From: Pseudomonas sp. ACM7
Lineage (GTDB): Bacteria > Pseudomonadota > Gammaproteobacteria > Pseudomonadales > Pseudomonadaceae
Reading direction: 5' to 3'
DNA: 64,000 nt
NCBI RefSeq assembly: GCF_004136015.1
Contig: NZ_CP024866.1
Coordinates: forward strand, 5,948,244-6,012,243
The notes under the pieces are model-generated. The model had not been told where the DNA came from. It was given only the letters and a program-made list of their open reading frames with translations, and made no database searches. The stretch's first letter is position 1, and each line of letters starts with the position of its first letter. Shown here piece by piece: positions 1 through 6,463 of this stretch. Both the position numbers and the translations under genes were made by a program.

Positions 1-299
1 CGATCGACAACAACGCGGCGGAGCGCGCGATAAAGCCGTTTGTAATCGGGCGCAAGGCATGGCTGTTCAGCGACACGCCCAAGGGTGCCACCGCCAGTGC
101 GCAGATCTACAGTTTGGTCGAGACCGCCAAGGTCAACGGCCAGGAGCCTTATACGTGGCTGCGCCACGTACTGGAAAGACTACCGCAGGCACAATCGGTT
201 GGGGACTACGAAGCCTTGCTGCCATGGAACTGCTCGCCAGAGATGCCACGGTAAACGACTGCCTCATCTTGAGGTAGGTGTAGTTCGTGGATCGGTTAC
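1..299 (+). mobile_element. Right end of an IS66-family insertion sequence
   Basis: The window opens inside the last transposase gene of an IS66-type element. After its stop codon at 252-254 about 45 bp of non-coding sequence follow, ending in GGATCGGTTAC at 289-299. IS66 elements usually end in a sequence close to CGCTTAC, so 299 is the likely outer end, with one or two changes from the usual terminal repeat. The frame of an immunity-type gene resumes directly at 300, which supports this boundary. The left end and the other IS66 genes lie outside the window, so whether the element is intact cannot be judged. Confidence 0.7.
3..254 (+). CDS. tnpC: IS66 family transposase (TnpC), C-terminal part
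   Basis: Eighty-three C-terminal residues of the DDE transposase of an IS66 element, which catalyses cut-and-paste movement. The frame is open from the first complete codon of the window and starts [18 protein letters not shown]. The AER segment is where the last catalytic glutamate of the DDE triad lies in this family. It continues with the usual [16 protein letters not shown] and [10 protein letters not shown] segments and ends normally. The gene enters from outside the window, so this is a partial gene and not necessarily a broken one. Confidence 0.85.
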   Translation: MDNNAAERAIKPFVIGRKAWLFSDTPKGATASAQIYSLVETAKVNGQEPYTWLRHVLERLPQAQSVGDYEALLPWNCSPEMPR

Positions 300-683
300 A
301 ACGAAGACACTCTCTACGAAGACCTTCTGCGAAAGCATTTACCTGATCGTACTGATCTGGATGAGTGGTTCCACGACCTCTACACACCGCTGATCAGGGC
401 GATGTACGCCACCGAGCCTGAAGAATCCAGCGATTTGCTAAAACAATATTGTGAGGCGTGGTATCCCGCTTTCGCCTCGCTACAAACCAACTGGCATGAC
501 AGTCATTTGGACATGGAAGGCGACGATGGCAACTACGTCGGCTACTGGGCTTTGGAAGCAGGCGCGATCGCCTTTTTATACGGCATCGACGATAGCAGAA
601 TCGATCACAGGGTTTATCCCAAAGATCTCGTTGAATATGCCCGGCACCAGAAAGCCTTGAATGCATCGCCCTCGGGCATTTAG
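300..683 (+). pseudogene. 5'-truncated PoNi-type immunity gene (DUF1910/DUF1911)
   Basis: An open frame continues without a start from the IS66 end, beginning NEDTLYEDLLRKHLP and running through WHDSHLDMEGDD, YVGYWALEAGAIAFLYGIDD and VYPKDLVEYAR. These are the hallmarks of the C-terminal DUF1911 domain of PoNi immunity proteins, which neutralise PoNe-type DNase toxins delivered by type VI or other polymorphic-toxin systems. The N-terminal DUF1910 half is missing and is replaced by the transposon. The first internal ATG is at 402 and would give only 93 residues. It is probably a dead remnant of a toxin-immunity locus; no toxin is visible on this side. Confidence 0.75.
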
Positions 684-684
684 C

Positions 685-713
685 TTTAAAACCTGCCCCA
701 CAGGAGGCAGGCT
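685..713 (-). terminator. Hairpin terminator for the minus-strand gene
   Basis: CCTGCC and GGCAGG form a stem. Read on the minus strand, the stem is followed by TTTTAAA, as in a Rho-independent terminator. It lies just past the stop of the minus-strand gene ending at 727 and also closes the truncated immunity frame on the other strand. Confidence 0.6.
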
Positions 714-726
714 TGTTCCAGAGGCT

Positions 727-1023
727 TCAGACCGGCGCCTTCCACCCCATCATCTGCTGCTGCGCAACCAGCAGCAAATCGGACCCATCCTGCGTCAGCA
801 GATAAAGCGCGTGAGTAATGTGTGGAATATCTTGAACATCACCGTTCTTGAAACACTGGCAATGGAGCGTTTCAAGCAACTGGCTGGCGGCTCGGACACG
901 CTGTAAAGCGGCTTCGAGTATGTCTTGGGGATTGGCCTCGGTGTCGATGACCATTGGGCTTGTCTCGGTAACGCTGCTTTTGATTGAGCGATAGCGATCG
1001 GGGAATGGATTTAGCGTTGGCAT
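727..1023 (-). CDS. Small Pseudomonas protein of unknown function
   Basis: A 98-residue soluble protein starting MPTLNPFPDRY. A helical middle (ILEAALQRVRAASQLLETLHC) is followed by a second helical stretch (ITHALYLLTQDGSDLLLVAQQ). The layout, a Pro-rich start then two amphipathic helices, recalls the many small DUF3077/DUF6124-like proteins of Pseudomonas, but the family cannot be assigned by eye. An upstream in-frame start at 1104 would add 27 residues without a better ribosome-binding site. The gene faces the truncated immunity gene and is followed by a hairpin terminator. Confidence 0.6.
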   Translation of the reverse strand: MPTLNPFPDRYRSIKSSVTETSPMVIDTEANPQDILEAALQRVRAASQLLETLHCQCFKNGDVQDIPHITHALYLLTQDGSDLLLVAQQQMMGWKAPV

Positions 1024-1531
1024 AGTAATTACTCGATGATTAGTAAATAACCGCCAGTACCGTGACCAAACGATGGGAGGCGGACTGTGTACAGGCTTGG
1101 TCAACCGATACCATCAAATCGGCTCGCCCGAAGGCGTCCAGCACACAGCCGCCATTGCAACGCATTACGAGGACATAGATGTCCGCAGCGCGAATGATGG
1201 CACAGATATGTGTGATGGCATCAGGTGACCAAACCTGCTCGCTGATTTTGCAGCGAGGTCAAACAGTAAACGCTGGTACCTTGCCGACGAAAGACGACAA
1301 AGAGTCCGACCGTGTAGGAACGGGCCGAACCTCCCTCAGTTTTTTTACCTACATGAAACCTCTGTCAGAAACCTCCTCACGACAGGCGGCATTCAGTCGG
1401 GTTAACCATCGCTTAACCCCGCGGTCCAAAACTTTACTGGACCGCACGCCCTCAGAGTTCTCTGACGCCCAGTGCGGCAGGTTCGACGCCTAAACGTCGA
1501 GCTGACATTAAGCCTGCATCGGAGATCGTTC
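1024..1531. other. 508-bp region without a supported gene
   Basis: No reading frame here has convincing codon use together with a start and ribosome-binding site. The minus strand is open from roughly 1345 to 1038 (about 100 codons) but has no start near its beginning and no family resemblance I recognise. A plus-strand frame from 1179 lacks a ribosome-binding site. It may hold decayed coding sequence next to the IS66 junction, plus the promoter of the gene at 1532. Confidence 0.4.
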
Positions 1532-1801
1532 ATGAACATGCCCACCTTGCTGATCACCACCGCCCTCGCCTGCACCGCGTTTGCCGGTCTGGCTCAGGCC
1601 AATGACACGTCATCCTCCCAGGCCGTGCCCTATCACTACGGCATGCCGCTGCACGTGGGCAAGGTCATTACCTTGACCGAACCGTCGACGCTGGACTGCA
1701 AAGTGGTCACAGCCGACATGAAGTACATCGACAGCACCTCGGGCAAGCCTGCGGAAATCTCCTATCGGAAGCTTTCTGACGCTTGCAGTTATCAAAACTG
1801 A
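1532..1801 (+). CDS. DUF2790 family secreted small protein
   Basis: An 89-residue protein with a signal peptide (MNMPTLLITTALACTAFAGL, cleavage probably after AQA) and a short mature domain. TLDCKVVTADMKYID and the C-terminal LSDACSYQN match the two-cysteine layout of DUF2790 proteins, which are numerous in Pseudomonas, probably periplasmic and mostly of unknown function. The two cysteines could form a disulfide. GGAG stands about 8 bases before the ATG. The gene is followed after about 90 bp by a small membrane-protein gene. Confidence 0.8.
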   Translation: MNMPTLLITTALACTAFAGLAQANDTSSSQAVPYHYGMPLHVGKVITLTEPSTLDCKVVTADMKYIDSTSGKPAEISYRKLSDACSYQN

Positions 1802-1892
1802 CGGAAAGGTCTGATTCAATACTTTGCGGTATTCCTGTGAGGGGTTCTGGCGCTATGCTCAGCGCCTCTCCCCACTGCCGCAAGGATTCGCC

Positions 1893-2288
1893 ATGCAGTT
1901 ATCGTTTCGTACCTTGTCGACTTTTACCGCCGCGCTGTGTTTTCTGTTGGCCCTGGTCTGGGGTTTGATGCCGGACAGGTTGCTGTCAATCTGGAGCATC
2001 GAATATTCGTTGGCGGTGGGCGTTGTCGCAAGGCGCAGTGCAATGCTGTTCGCAGCATTGGGCGTGATGTTTTATCTGGTTCGAAACGAGTCGCCTTCGA
2101 TCACCCGCAATGCGCTGACCAATGGTTTCATGGTCGGCTGCTGGGGGCTGGCAGCACTGGGCTTCGGCGAATGGCTCAATGGCCATGCCGGTCCGGGCAT
2201 ATTGCTTGCTGTGGTGGTCGAACTGGCGCTGGGCCTGGCGTTTCTCCAGACCAAGCGCGTGTCGATGGAACTCGAAACCGTGGGTTAA
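1893..2288 (+). CDS. Small integral membrane protein
   Basis: A 131-residue hydrophobic protein with about four predicted membrane segments: residues 8-27, 45-62, 75-95 and 105-122. ARRSAMLFAALGVMFYLVRN between the second and third recalls small inner-membrane proteins common in Pseudomonas, but I do not recognise a named family. The start at 1893 follows CAAGGATTCGCC. Its stop overlaps by four bases the end of the convergent DUF1652 gene. Confidence 0.7.
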   Translation: MQLSFRTLSTFTAALCFLLALVWGLMPDRLLSIWSIEYSLAVGVVARRSAMLFAALGVMFYLVRNESPSITRNALTNGFMVGCWGLAALGFGEWLNGHAGPGILLAVVVELALGLAFLQTKRVSMELETVG

Positions 2289-2554
2289 AGCGCTTTCCGG
2301 TCTGGATGCAGGGTCCGGGCAATGGTTTGGTGCTGCATGTCAGAGCGCAGCCCAGCGATCAGGTCATTGATTTCTCGGCAACCATTTAGCTGTTTGGCAT
2401 TTATTCCTGTCTTCATTAGATCGAGGTGATCGGTTTCACGATCGGAATACACCTTGACGGTCATCGACAGGTCCGGCGACAGCGTGCATTGACAACGTTT
2501 CGGCAAAAAACTGCTTTCAATGATATTGCGAAGTTCCAAGGCAGAAAGAAACAT
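2285..2554 (-). CDS. DUF1652 family protein
   Basis: An 89-residue protein starting MFLSALELRNIIESSFLPKR and containing CQCTLSPDLSMTVKVY and GCREINDLIAGLRSD. The LELRxIIExxFLPxxCxCT opening and the C-terminal INDLIAGLR helix are the signature of DUF1652, a small Pseudomonas family of unknown function. GGAGAGGG lies just upstream on the minus strand and supports this start over an in-frame start at 2650. The family usually ends close after the last helix; here about 20 extra residues follow. Confidence 0.8.
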   Translation of the reverse strand: MFLSALELRNIIESSFLPKRCQCTLSPDLSMTVKVYSDRETDHLDLMKTGINAKQLNGCREINDLIAGLRSDMQHQTIARTLHPDRKAL

Positions 2555-2713
2555 GGCGACCCTCTCCTTAATGTGAGACTGCCAATCAACTATCGATACT
2601 GACGCAATGAAATCCCCGGTCAGCTTAAGACCAGCTTCAGCATAAAACATGCCTTGGATTTCGCACTGCAGCTCATCGGTAAATCAACGATTTAGCGAAA
2701 CCGCACGTAAATA

Positions 2714-2761
2714 GCCCCTGCAATATGCAAGAAAGGCGTTGTGGTGCCCCTGCAATTTGCA
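2714..2761. promoter_or_regulatory. Paired palindromic direct repeats upstream of ecotin
   Basis: GCCCCTGCAATATGCA at 2714-2729 recurs with one change as GCCCCTGCAATTTGCA at 2746-2761. Each copy contains an inverted TGCA-N3-TGCA core. The copies are 32 bp apart, about three helical turns, so they lie on one face of the DNA, about 100-145 bp before the ecotin start. This geometry suggests an operator for a dimeric regulator, but I know no matching protein. Confidence 0.4.
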
Positions 2762-2859
2762 TACATCCAGCGACAAGTTTGCATTGGCCGACCACCCCAG
2801 TAAGAATGCGGCCAATCAAATCAGTATCCGCTGACCCCACTCGCAAGCAAGGAGGCATT

Positions 2860-3342
2860 ATGGGTTCTTTGACCTGTATCACTACCGTCGGGCTGATTCT
2901 TGCCGGGCTGTCGACCATCGCTCACGCCGCGAAAGTCGAAGAAGTCGCGCCGTTCCCCAAAGCTGAGAGCGGTTTCACCCGCCAGGTCATTCACCTTGCC
3001 CCACAGACTCAGGAAGACGGTTTCCAGGTCGAAATTCTCGCCGGCAAAACCCTGACCGTCGACTGCAATCGCCAACGCCTGGGCGGCATTCTCGATGAGA
3101 AAAACCTCGAAGGCTGGGGCTACCCGTTCTACCGACTGGAAAAAGTCATCGGCCCGATGAGTACGCTGATGGCCTGCCCGGACGGCAAAAGCAAAAAGGA
3201 CTTCGTGCCGGTGGTCGGTGACGGTTTCATGTTGCGCTACAACAGCAAACTGCCGATCGTGCTCTACGTGCCCAAAGACGTCGAAGTCCGCTACCGGATC
3301 TGGTCGGCGTCGAGCAAGGTCGAGAAAGCCGTCCAGGAATAA
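2860..3342 (+). CDS. eco: Ecotin, periplasmic serine-protease inhibitor
   Basis: A 160-residue precursor with a signal peptide ending near THAHAA-type residues 21-23 (AHAAKVEEV). The mature protein shows the ecotin order: [28 protein letters not shown], then [10 protein letters not shown] with the reactive-site methionine at residue 104 and the disulfide pair Cys69-Cys106, then [18 protein letters not shown] and [12 protein letters not shown]. Ecotins dimerise and block a broad range of trypsin-fold proteases, protecting the periplasm from host or predator enzymes. GGAGG six bases before the ATG fixes the start. A NIPSNAP-like gene follows after 29 bp. Confidence 0.95.
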   Translation: MGSLTCITTVGLILAGLSTIAHAAKVEEVAPFPKAESGFTRQVIHLAPQTQEDGFQVEILAGKTLTVDCNRQRLGGILDEKNLEGWGYPFYRLEKVIGPMSTLMACPDGKSKKDFVPVVGDGFMLRYNSKLPIVLYVPKDVEVRYRIWSASSKVEKAVQE

Positions 3343-3371
3343 CCGTTCTATCCCGTTACAGGAGCGCCATT

Positions 3372-3677
3372 TTGATTACCTGCCACGTCAAATATGTGAT
3401 CGATCCGTACCAACTCAGCGAATTCGAAGCCTACGCCAAGGCCTGGCTTGGCATCGTCGAGCGTTTGGGCGGTACGCACCACGGGTACTTCCTGCCTTCC
3501 GAGGGAGCGAGCAATATCGCCTACTGCCTGTTCAGCTTTCCTTCGCTGGCGGACTACGAAAGCTACCGGCATATCGCGATGACTGACGCCGAAAGCACCG
3601 CGCTCGTAGCTTCGCTGGTCGAGAAGAAGTTTATCGTCAGTTATGAGCGAACCTTCCTGCGCCCGCTGCTGGCCTGA
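3372..3677 (+). CDS. NIPSNAP family protein
   Basis: A 101-residue alpha-beta protein of the ferredoxin-like NIPSNAP/dimeric barrel type. ITCHVKYVIDPYQLSEFEAYAKAW opens it, followed by GGTHHGYFLPSEGAS, YCLFSFPSLADYESYR and a terminal FIVSYERTFLRPL. Such proteins form small dimers; the cellular role is unknown. It starts with TTG at 3372, eight bases after AGGAG at 3359-3363; there is no in-frame ATG nearby. It may be cotranscribed with ecotin. The stop lies six bases from the convergent stop of ilvA. Confidence 0.8.
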   Translation: MITCHVKYVIDPYQLSEFEAYAKAWLGIVERLGGTHHGYFLPSEGASNIAYCLFSFPSLADYESYRHIAMTDAESTALVASLVEKKFIVSYERTFLRPLLA

Positions 3678-3683
3678 CACCGC

Positions 3684-4694
3684 TCACGCCGGGGCGCCGC
3701 TCAACGCGGCGCGCTCGGCCACATGGCGCAAACTGTCGAAATTGATGTTGGCGCCCGAGTCGATCGCTACCAGTGTCTGACCACGGGCACCGGTTTGCGC
3801 CACGTATTTCTTGATTCCGGCCACGGCCAAGGCACCGGAAGGTTCGGTGATCGAGCGGGTATCGTCGTAGATATTCTTGATGGCGGTGCAGAGTTCGTCG
3901 TTGCTGACGGTCAACACCTCATCGACGCAAAACTGGCAGACCTCGAAACCATAAGCACCGATCTGGGCGACGGCGACACCGTCGGCGAAAGTGCCTACGT
4001 TCGGCAGGACAACTCGCTCGCCGGCCTGTAATGCCGCGTACAAACACGCGGAATGTTCCGACTCGACACCGATGATGCGGATTTCAGGACGCAGGTATTT
4101 GACGTACGCCGCGATACCGGCGATCAGGCCGCCACCACCCACCGGCACGAAGATCGCGTCCAGTGGACCTTGATGCTGGCGCAGGATTTCCATGGCAACG
4201 GTGCCCTGCCCCGCGATCACGTCCGGGTCGTCGAAGGGCGAGACAAAGGTGCGACCGGTTTGCCGCGCCAGGTTCAGTGCATAGTCCAGCGCAAACGGAA
4301 AACTCTCGCCATGCAGCACGGCATCGGCGCCCCGACTGCGCACACCCAGCACCTTCAGTTCCGGCGTCGTACGCGGCATGACGATGGTCGCCGCAATTCC
4401 CAGTTCACGGGCCGCTAATGCCACGCCTTGAGCATGATTACCTGCGGAAGCGGTGATGACCCCGCGAGCCTTTTGCTCATCGCTCAACTGCACCAGTTTG
4501 TTGTAAGCGCCGCGGATCTTGAAGGAAAAGGTCGGCTGCAAGTCTTCGCGCTTGAGCAGGATCTGGTTACCCAAAACCTCGGACAGTGCCGGTGCTACCT
4601 GCAACGGCGTACGCACCGCGAGCTCATACACGGGCGCGGCGAGGATCTTTTTCACGTAGTGCTCAAGCAAGGTCTGCTGGGCGGTGGTGCTCAT
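3684..4694 (-). CDS. ilvA: Threonine dehydratase, short form without ACT domains
   Basis: PLP-dependent threonine ammonia-lyase, converting threonine to 2-oxobutanoate and ammonia, the first step of isoleucine synthesis. The catalytic lysine is Lys59 in PTFSFKIRGAYNKL; ASAGNHAQGVA, the glycine-rich VGGGGLI phosphate loop and IDSGANINFDSLRHVAERA follow. The biosynthetic enzyme normally continues after this last motif with about 170 residues of isoleucine-sensing ACT domains. Here the protein stops at residue 336, so feedback control by that domain is absent. The minus-strand leader carries a candidate attenuator and a REP pair. A catabolic role cannot be excluded, but the leader points to isoleucine supply. 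Confidence 0.9.
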   Translation of the reverse strand: MSTTAQQTLLEHYVKKILAAPVYELAVRTPLQVAPALSEVLGNQILLKREDLQPTFSFKIRGAYNKLVQLSDEQKARGVITASAGNHAQGVALAARELGIAATIVMPRTTPELKVLGVRSRGADAVLHGESFPFALDYALNLARQTGRTFVSPFDDPDVIAGQGTVAMEILRQHQGPLDAIFVPVGGGGLIAGIAAYVKYLRPEIRIIGVESEHSACLYAALQAGERVVLPNVGTFADGVAVAQIGAYGFEVCQFCVDEVLTVSNDELCTAIKNIYDDTRSITEPSGALAVAGIKKYVAQTGARGQTLVAIDSGANINFDSLRHVAERAALSGAPA

Positions 4695-4723
4695 GGTTGT
4701 CTCCTGTCGTACACCGAATGTGT

Positions 4724-4806
4724 GTAGGAGCTGCCGAAGGCTGCGATCTTTTGATCTATCTTGCGGACGCCAAGATCAAAAGATCGCAGCCTTCGGCAGC
4801 TCCTAC
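4724..4806. repeat. REP inverted pair, family A, copy 1
   Basis: GTAGGAGCTGCCGAAGGC followed by TGCGATCTTTTGAT, and its reverse complement after a short spacer, form a long hairpin. It lies between the attenuator terminator and the start codon of ilvA, so it would be transcribed in the 5' untranslated leader of that mRNA. Confidence 0.9.
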
Positions 4807-4844
4807 GCCGGTCGGCGTTGGTTCAAGACCCAGGAGACAGAAAG

Positions 4845-4869
4845 TAAAAACCCGCCTCTAGGGCGGGTT
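4845..4869 (-). terminator. Attenuator terminator of the ilvA leader
   Basis: On the minus strand AACCCGCC-CTAGA-GGCGGGTT, followed by TTTACTTT, makes an eight-pair stem with a U-rich tail, typical of Rho-independent termination. It lies 19 bases after the stop codon of the Ile/Thr-containing leader ORF. Its first arm CCCGCC (4862-4867) can instead pair with GGCGGG at 4892-4897, within the last leader codons, giving an antiterminator. Confidence 0.75.
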
Positions 4870-4887
4870 GGGTGCTGCAGTCGTGAG

Positions 4888-4953
4888 CTAGCCCGCCAAA
4901 TAAGGAATGGCGGTAATAATGCTTGGCTGGCAGCGCAATACAGTGGAAGTCAT
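4888..4953 (-). CDS. Candidate leader peptide of the ilvA attenuator
   Basis: A 21-codon minus-strand ORF. Codons 12-16 read Ile-Ile-Thr-Ala-Ile, and the C-terminal Leu-Ala-Gly codons contain GGCGGG, complementary to the first arm of the terminator downstream. If ribosomes stall at the Ile or Thr codons, GGCGGG stays free and can sequester the arm, allowing readthrough to ilvA. If they reach the stop codon they cover GGCGGG and the terminator forms. The ATG has no clear ribosome-binding site and lies about seven bases after a possible -10, so it may be translated leaderless. Too short for routine gene callers. Confidence 0.65.
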   Translation of the reverse strand: MTSTVLRCQPSIITAIPYLAG

Positions 4954-4959
4954 GTCCGG

Positions 4960-4988
4960 AAATTAGCCGGGCGCTGATGGCAAGTCAA
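4960..4988 (-). promoter_or_regulatory. Candidate sigma-70 promoter for the ilvA leader
   Basis: On the minus strand TTGACT (4988-4983) and TAATTT (4965-4960) are separated by exactly 17 bases. The expected transcription start falls at about 4953, the A of the leader ATG. The -35 matches consensus well; the -10 only partly. Confidence 0.45.
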
Positions 4989-5051
4989 TGGCCAATTTTC
5001 CTCGGCCTCTGTAGGCTGACGACTCTGCTCATTGTCCCAAGGAAGGAAACC

Positions 5052-5387
5052 ATGAAGTCTGTCGCCCTGCCCCTCATTGCCCTGATCGCGTTCGCCGGCT
5101 ACACCGTTTCGGTGATGCTTCAGGCCGAACAGTCATTGATCGACTTCGGCCTCAGCCTGATGTCGCGCCCCGACACGGCGCAGATCGTGATTGATTTGTA
5201 CCTGCTGGCGACGCTCGCGGGCATCTGGATGTACACGGATGCGCGCAAGCGTGGGCAGTCAGGGCTGTCGGTGGTGCCGTATCTGTTGCTCACCGCAATA
5301 TTTGTGTCCATCGGGCCGTTGTTGTATTTGGTGGTGCGTGGGCAACAGGATCGGAAGAAATCCGTAACCGTCCATCAAGAGGTCTGA
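5052..5387 (+). CDS. DUF2834 family membrane protein
   Basis: A 111-residue inner-membrane protein with three predicted helices: about residues 5-22, 47-62 and 77-95. DTAQIVIDLYLLATLAGIWMYTDARKRG and VPYLLLTAIFVSIGPLLYLVVR are the usual core of DUF2834 proteins, a family of unknown function. AAGGAAGG lies before the ATG. It is transcribed away from the ilvA leader, so the short region 4954-5051 serves as a divergent promoter. A family B REP pair follows. Confidence 0.8.
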   Translation: MKSVALPLIALIAFAGYTVSVMLQAEQSLIDFGLSLMSRPDTAQIVIDLYLLATLAGIWMYTDARKRGQSGLSVVPYLLLTAIFVSIGPLLYLVVRGQQDRKKSVTVHQEV

Positions 5388-5417
5388 TCCTGGATTTGTA
5401 GAGCTGTTGAGATTGCC

Positions 5418-5511
5418 TTCGCGAGCAAGCCCGCTCCCACAAGGGTTCTGTAGAGGACTCGGAACTTGCGTACACCCTGATCAAAATGTGGGAGCGAGCT
5501 TGCTCGCGAAA
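5418..5511. repeat. REP inverted pair, family B, copy 1
   Basis: TTCGCGAGCAAGCCCGCTCC and, about 50 bp on, its near reverse complement (GGGAGCGAGCTTGCTCGCGAA). It sits between the convergent DUF2834 and CorA-like genes. Confidence 0.9.
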
Positions 5512-5532
5512 GCGATCTGACAGCCGCCAAAG

Positions 5533-6456
5533 TTATTTCGCCAACCGTCTGAGCCCGAGCACCATCACTCCAGCCCCCATTATCATCGCAGTCAGAAACA
5601 GCGGATACGAAACCCACCACGGCACGCCCGCCGTCATCATGCTGAACTCGGACATGCCGCCGATACTTGCAATCAGGTTCAGCGGCAAAAACACCACATT
5701 GATCAACGTCAGTTTGCGCAGCAGGTTGTTCATGCTGTTGTTCATCAGGTTGCCCCGGGCGTCGATCAGCCCGGAGAACACCGTGGAGTAGATTTCCGCC
5801 TGTTTGTAGCACTGGTTGTTTTCGATGATCAGGTCGTCGATCAGGCCAATGGCTTCGGCGCTGAAATGTTCCTTTGCGGCGTGATTGCGCAACCGGGTCA
5901 GGACTGCGCCGTTGCTGTGAATCGCGTTGATGTAATAGATCAGGCTTTCGCTGAGGTTGAACATCTGGATCAGGTGCTGATTCTGCATCGACGCGTTGAA
6001 TTTCTGCTGCAACTCCCGGGCAACCAGTTTGATCACCTTCAGGTGGCCCAAGTAGTGATGGATGTTGTTGAACAGCAGGTCGAGCAACACATCCAGCGGC
6101 GTGTTCAGGGGCTGGCGCATGCCGAGACCACTGAGCGGCGAGTCGTCGGTGGCGATCACCAGCAAACGATGCTCGGAAAACAGCAAACCGCAGGACGACA
6201 CTTCGAAGGCCAGGCTGCCCGCGCCGGAATAGTTTTCCGGGCGTTTCCAGATCAGGAACAGGTTATCAGGGTGAAACTCGATGCGTGACACCTCATCGGG
6301 GTCCAGGGCCGAGGCCAGGGCGTGTTCATCAACTTTGAAATGGCTGTGCAGCAGATCCCGTTCGGCCGCATCGGGATTACTGAACAACATCACGTCGGCA
6401 TCCAGCCGTTCGACTTTGTGGAGGGCGCCGTGGATCAGTTGAAAGCTCTTGATCAT
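5533..6456 (-). CDS. CorA/ZntB-like divalent cation transporter, variant GMN motif
   Basis: A 307-residue protein with the CorA layout: N-terminal soluble alpha-beta domain (residues 1-150, with SRIEFHPDNLFLIWKRPE), a long helical region containing LSESLIYYINAIHS and NNQCYKQAEIYSTVFSGLIDARGNLMNN, then two C-terminal membrane helices (about 244-262 and 280-300). CorA proteins are pentameric Mg2+/Co2+/Ni2+ or Zn2+ channels whose selectivity loop is GMN. Here the loop after the first helix reads GGMSEF, with serine where asparagine is expected, so ion preference may differ. It follows the ATP-grasp ligase on the same strand after seven bases and is probably cotranscribed with it. Confidence 0.8.
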   Translation of the reverse strand: MIKSFQLIHGALHKVERLDADVMLFSNPDAAERDLLHSHFKVDEHALASALDPDEVSRIEFHPDNLFLIWKRPENYSGAGSLAFEVSSCGLLFSEHRLLVIATDDSPLSGLGMRQPLNTPLDVLLDLLFNNIHHYLGHLKVIKLVARELQQKFNASMQNQHLIQMFNLSESLIYYINAIHSNGAVLTRLRNHAAKEHFSAEAIGLIDDLIIENNQCYKQAEIYSTVFSGLIDARGNLMNNSMNNLLRKLTLINVVFLPLNLIASIGGMSEFSMMTAGVPWWVSYPLFLTAMIMGAGVMVLGLRRLAK

Positions 6457-6463
6457 CGGCCGT

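Noticed and set aside
1038..1345. Minus-strand open stretch of about 100 codons
   Set aside because: No start codon near its beginning, no ribosome-binding site and no recognisable family; it may be decayed sequence but cannot be supported as a gene.
1179..1493. Plus-strand open frame of 104 codons
   Set aside because: Low-complexity composition, no ribosome-binding site and no family features; overlaps the probable promoter of the DUF2790 gene.
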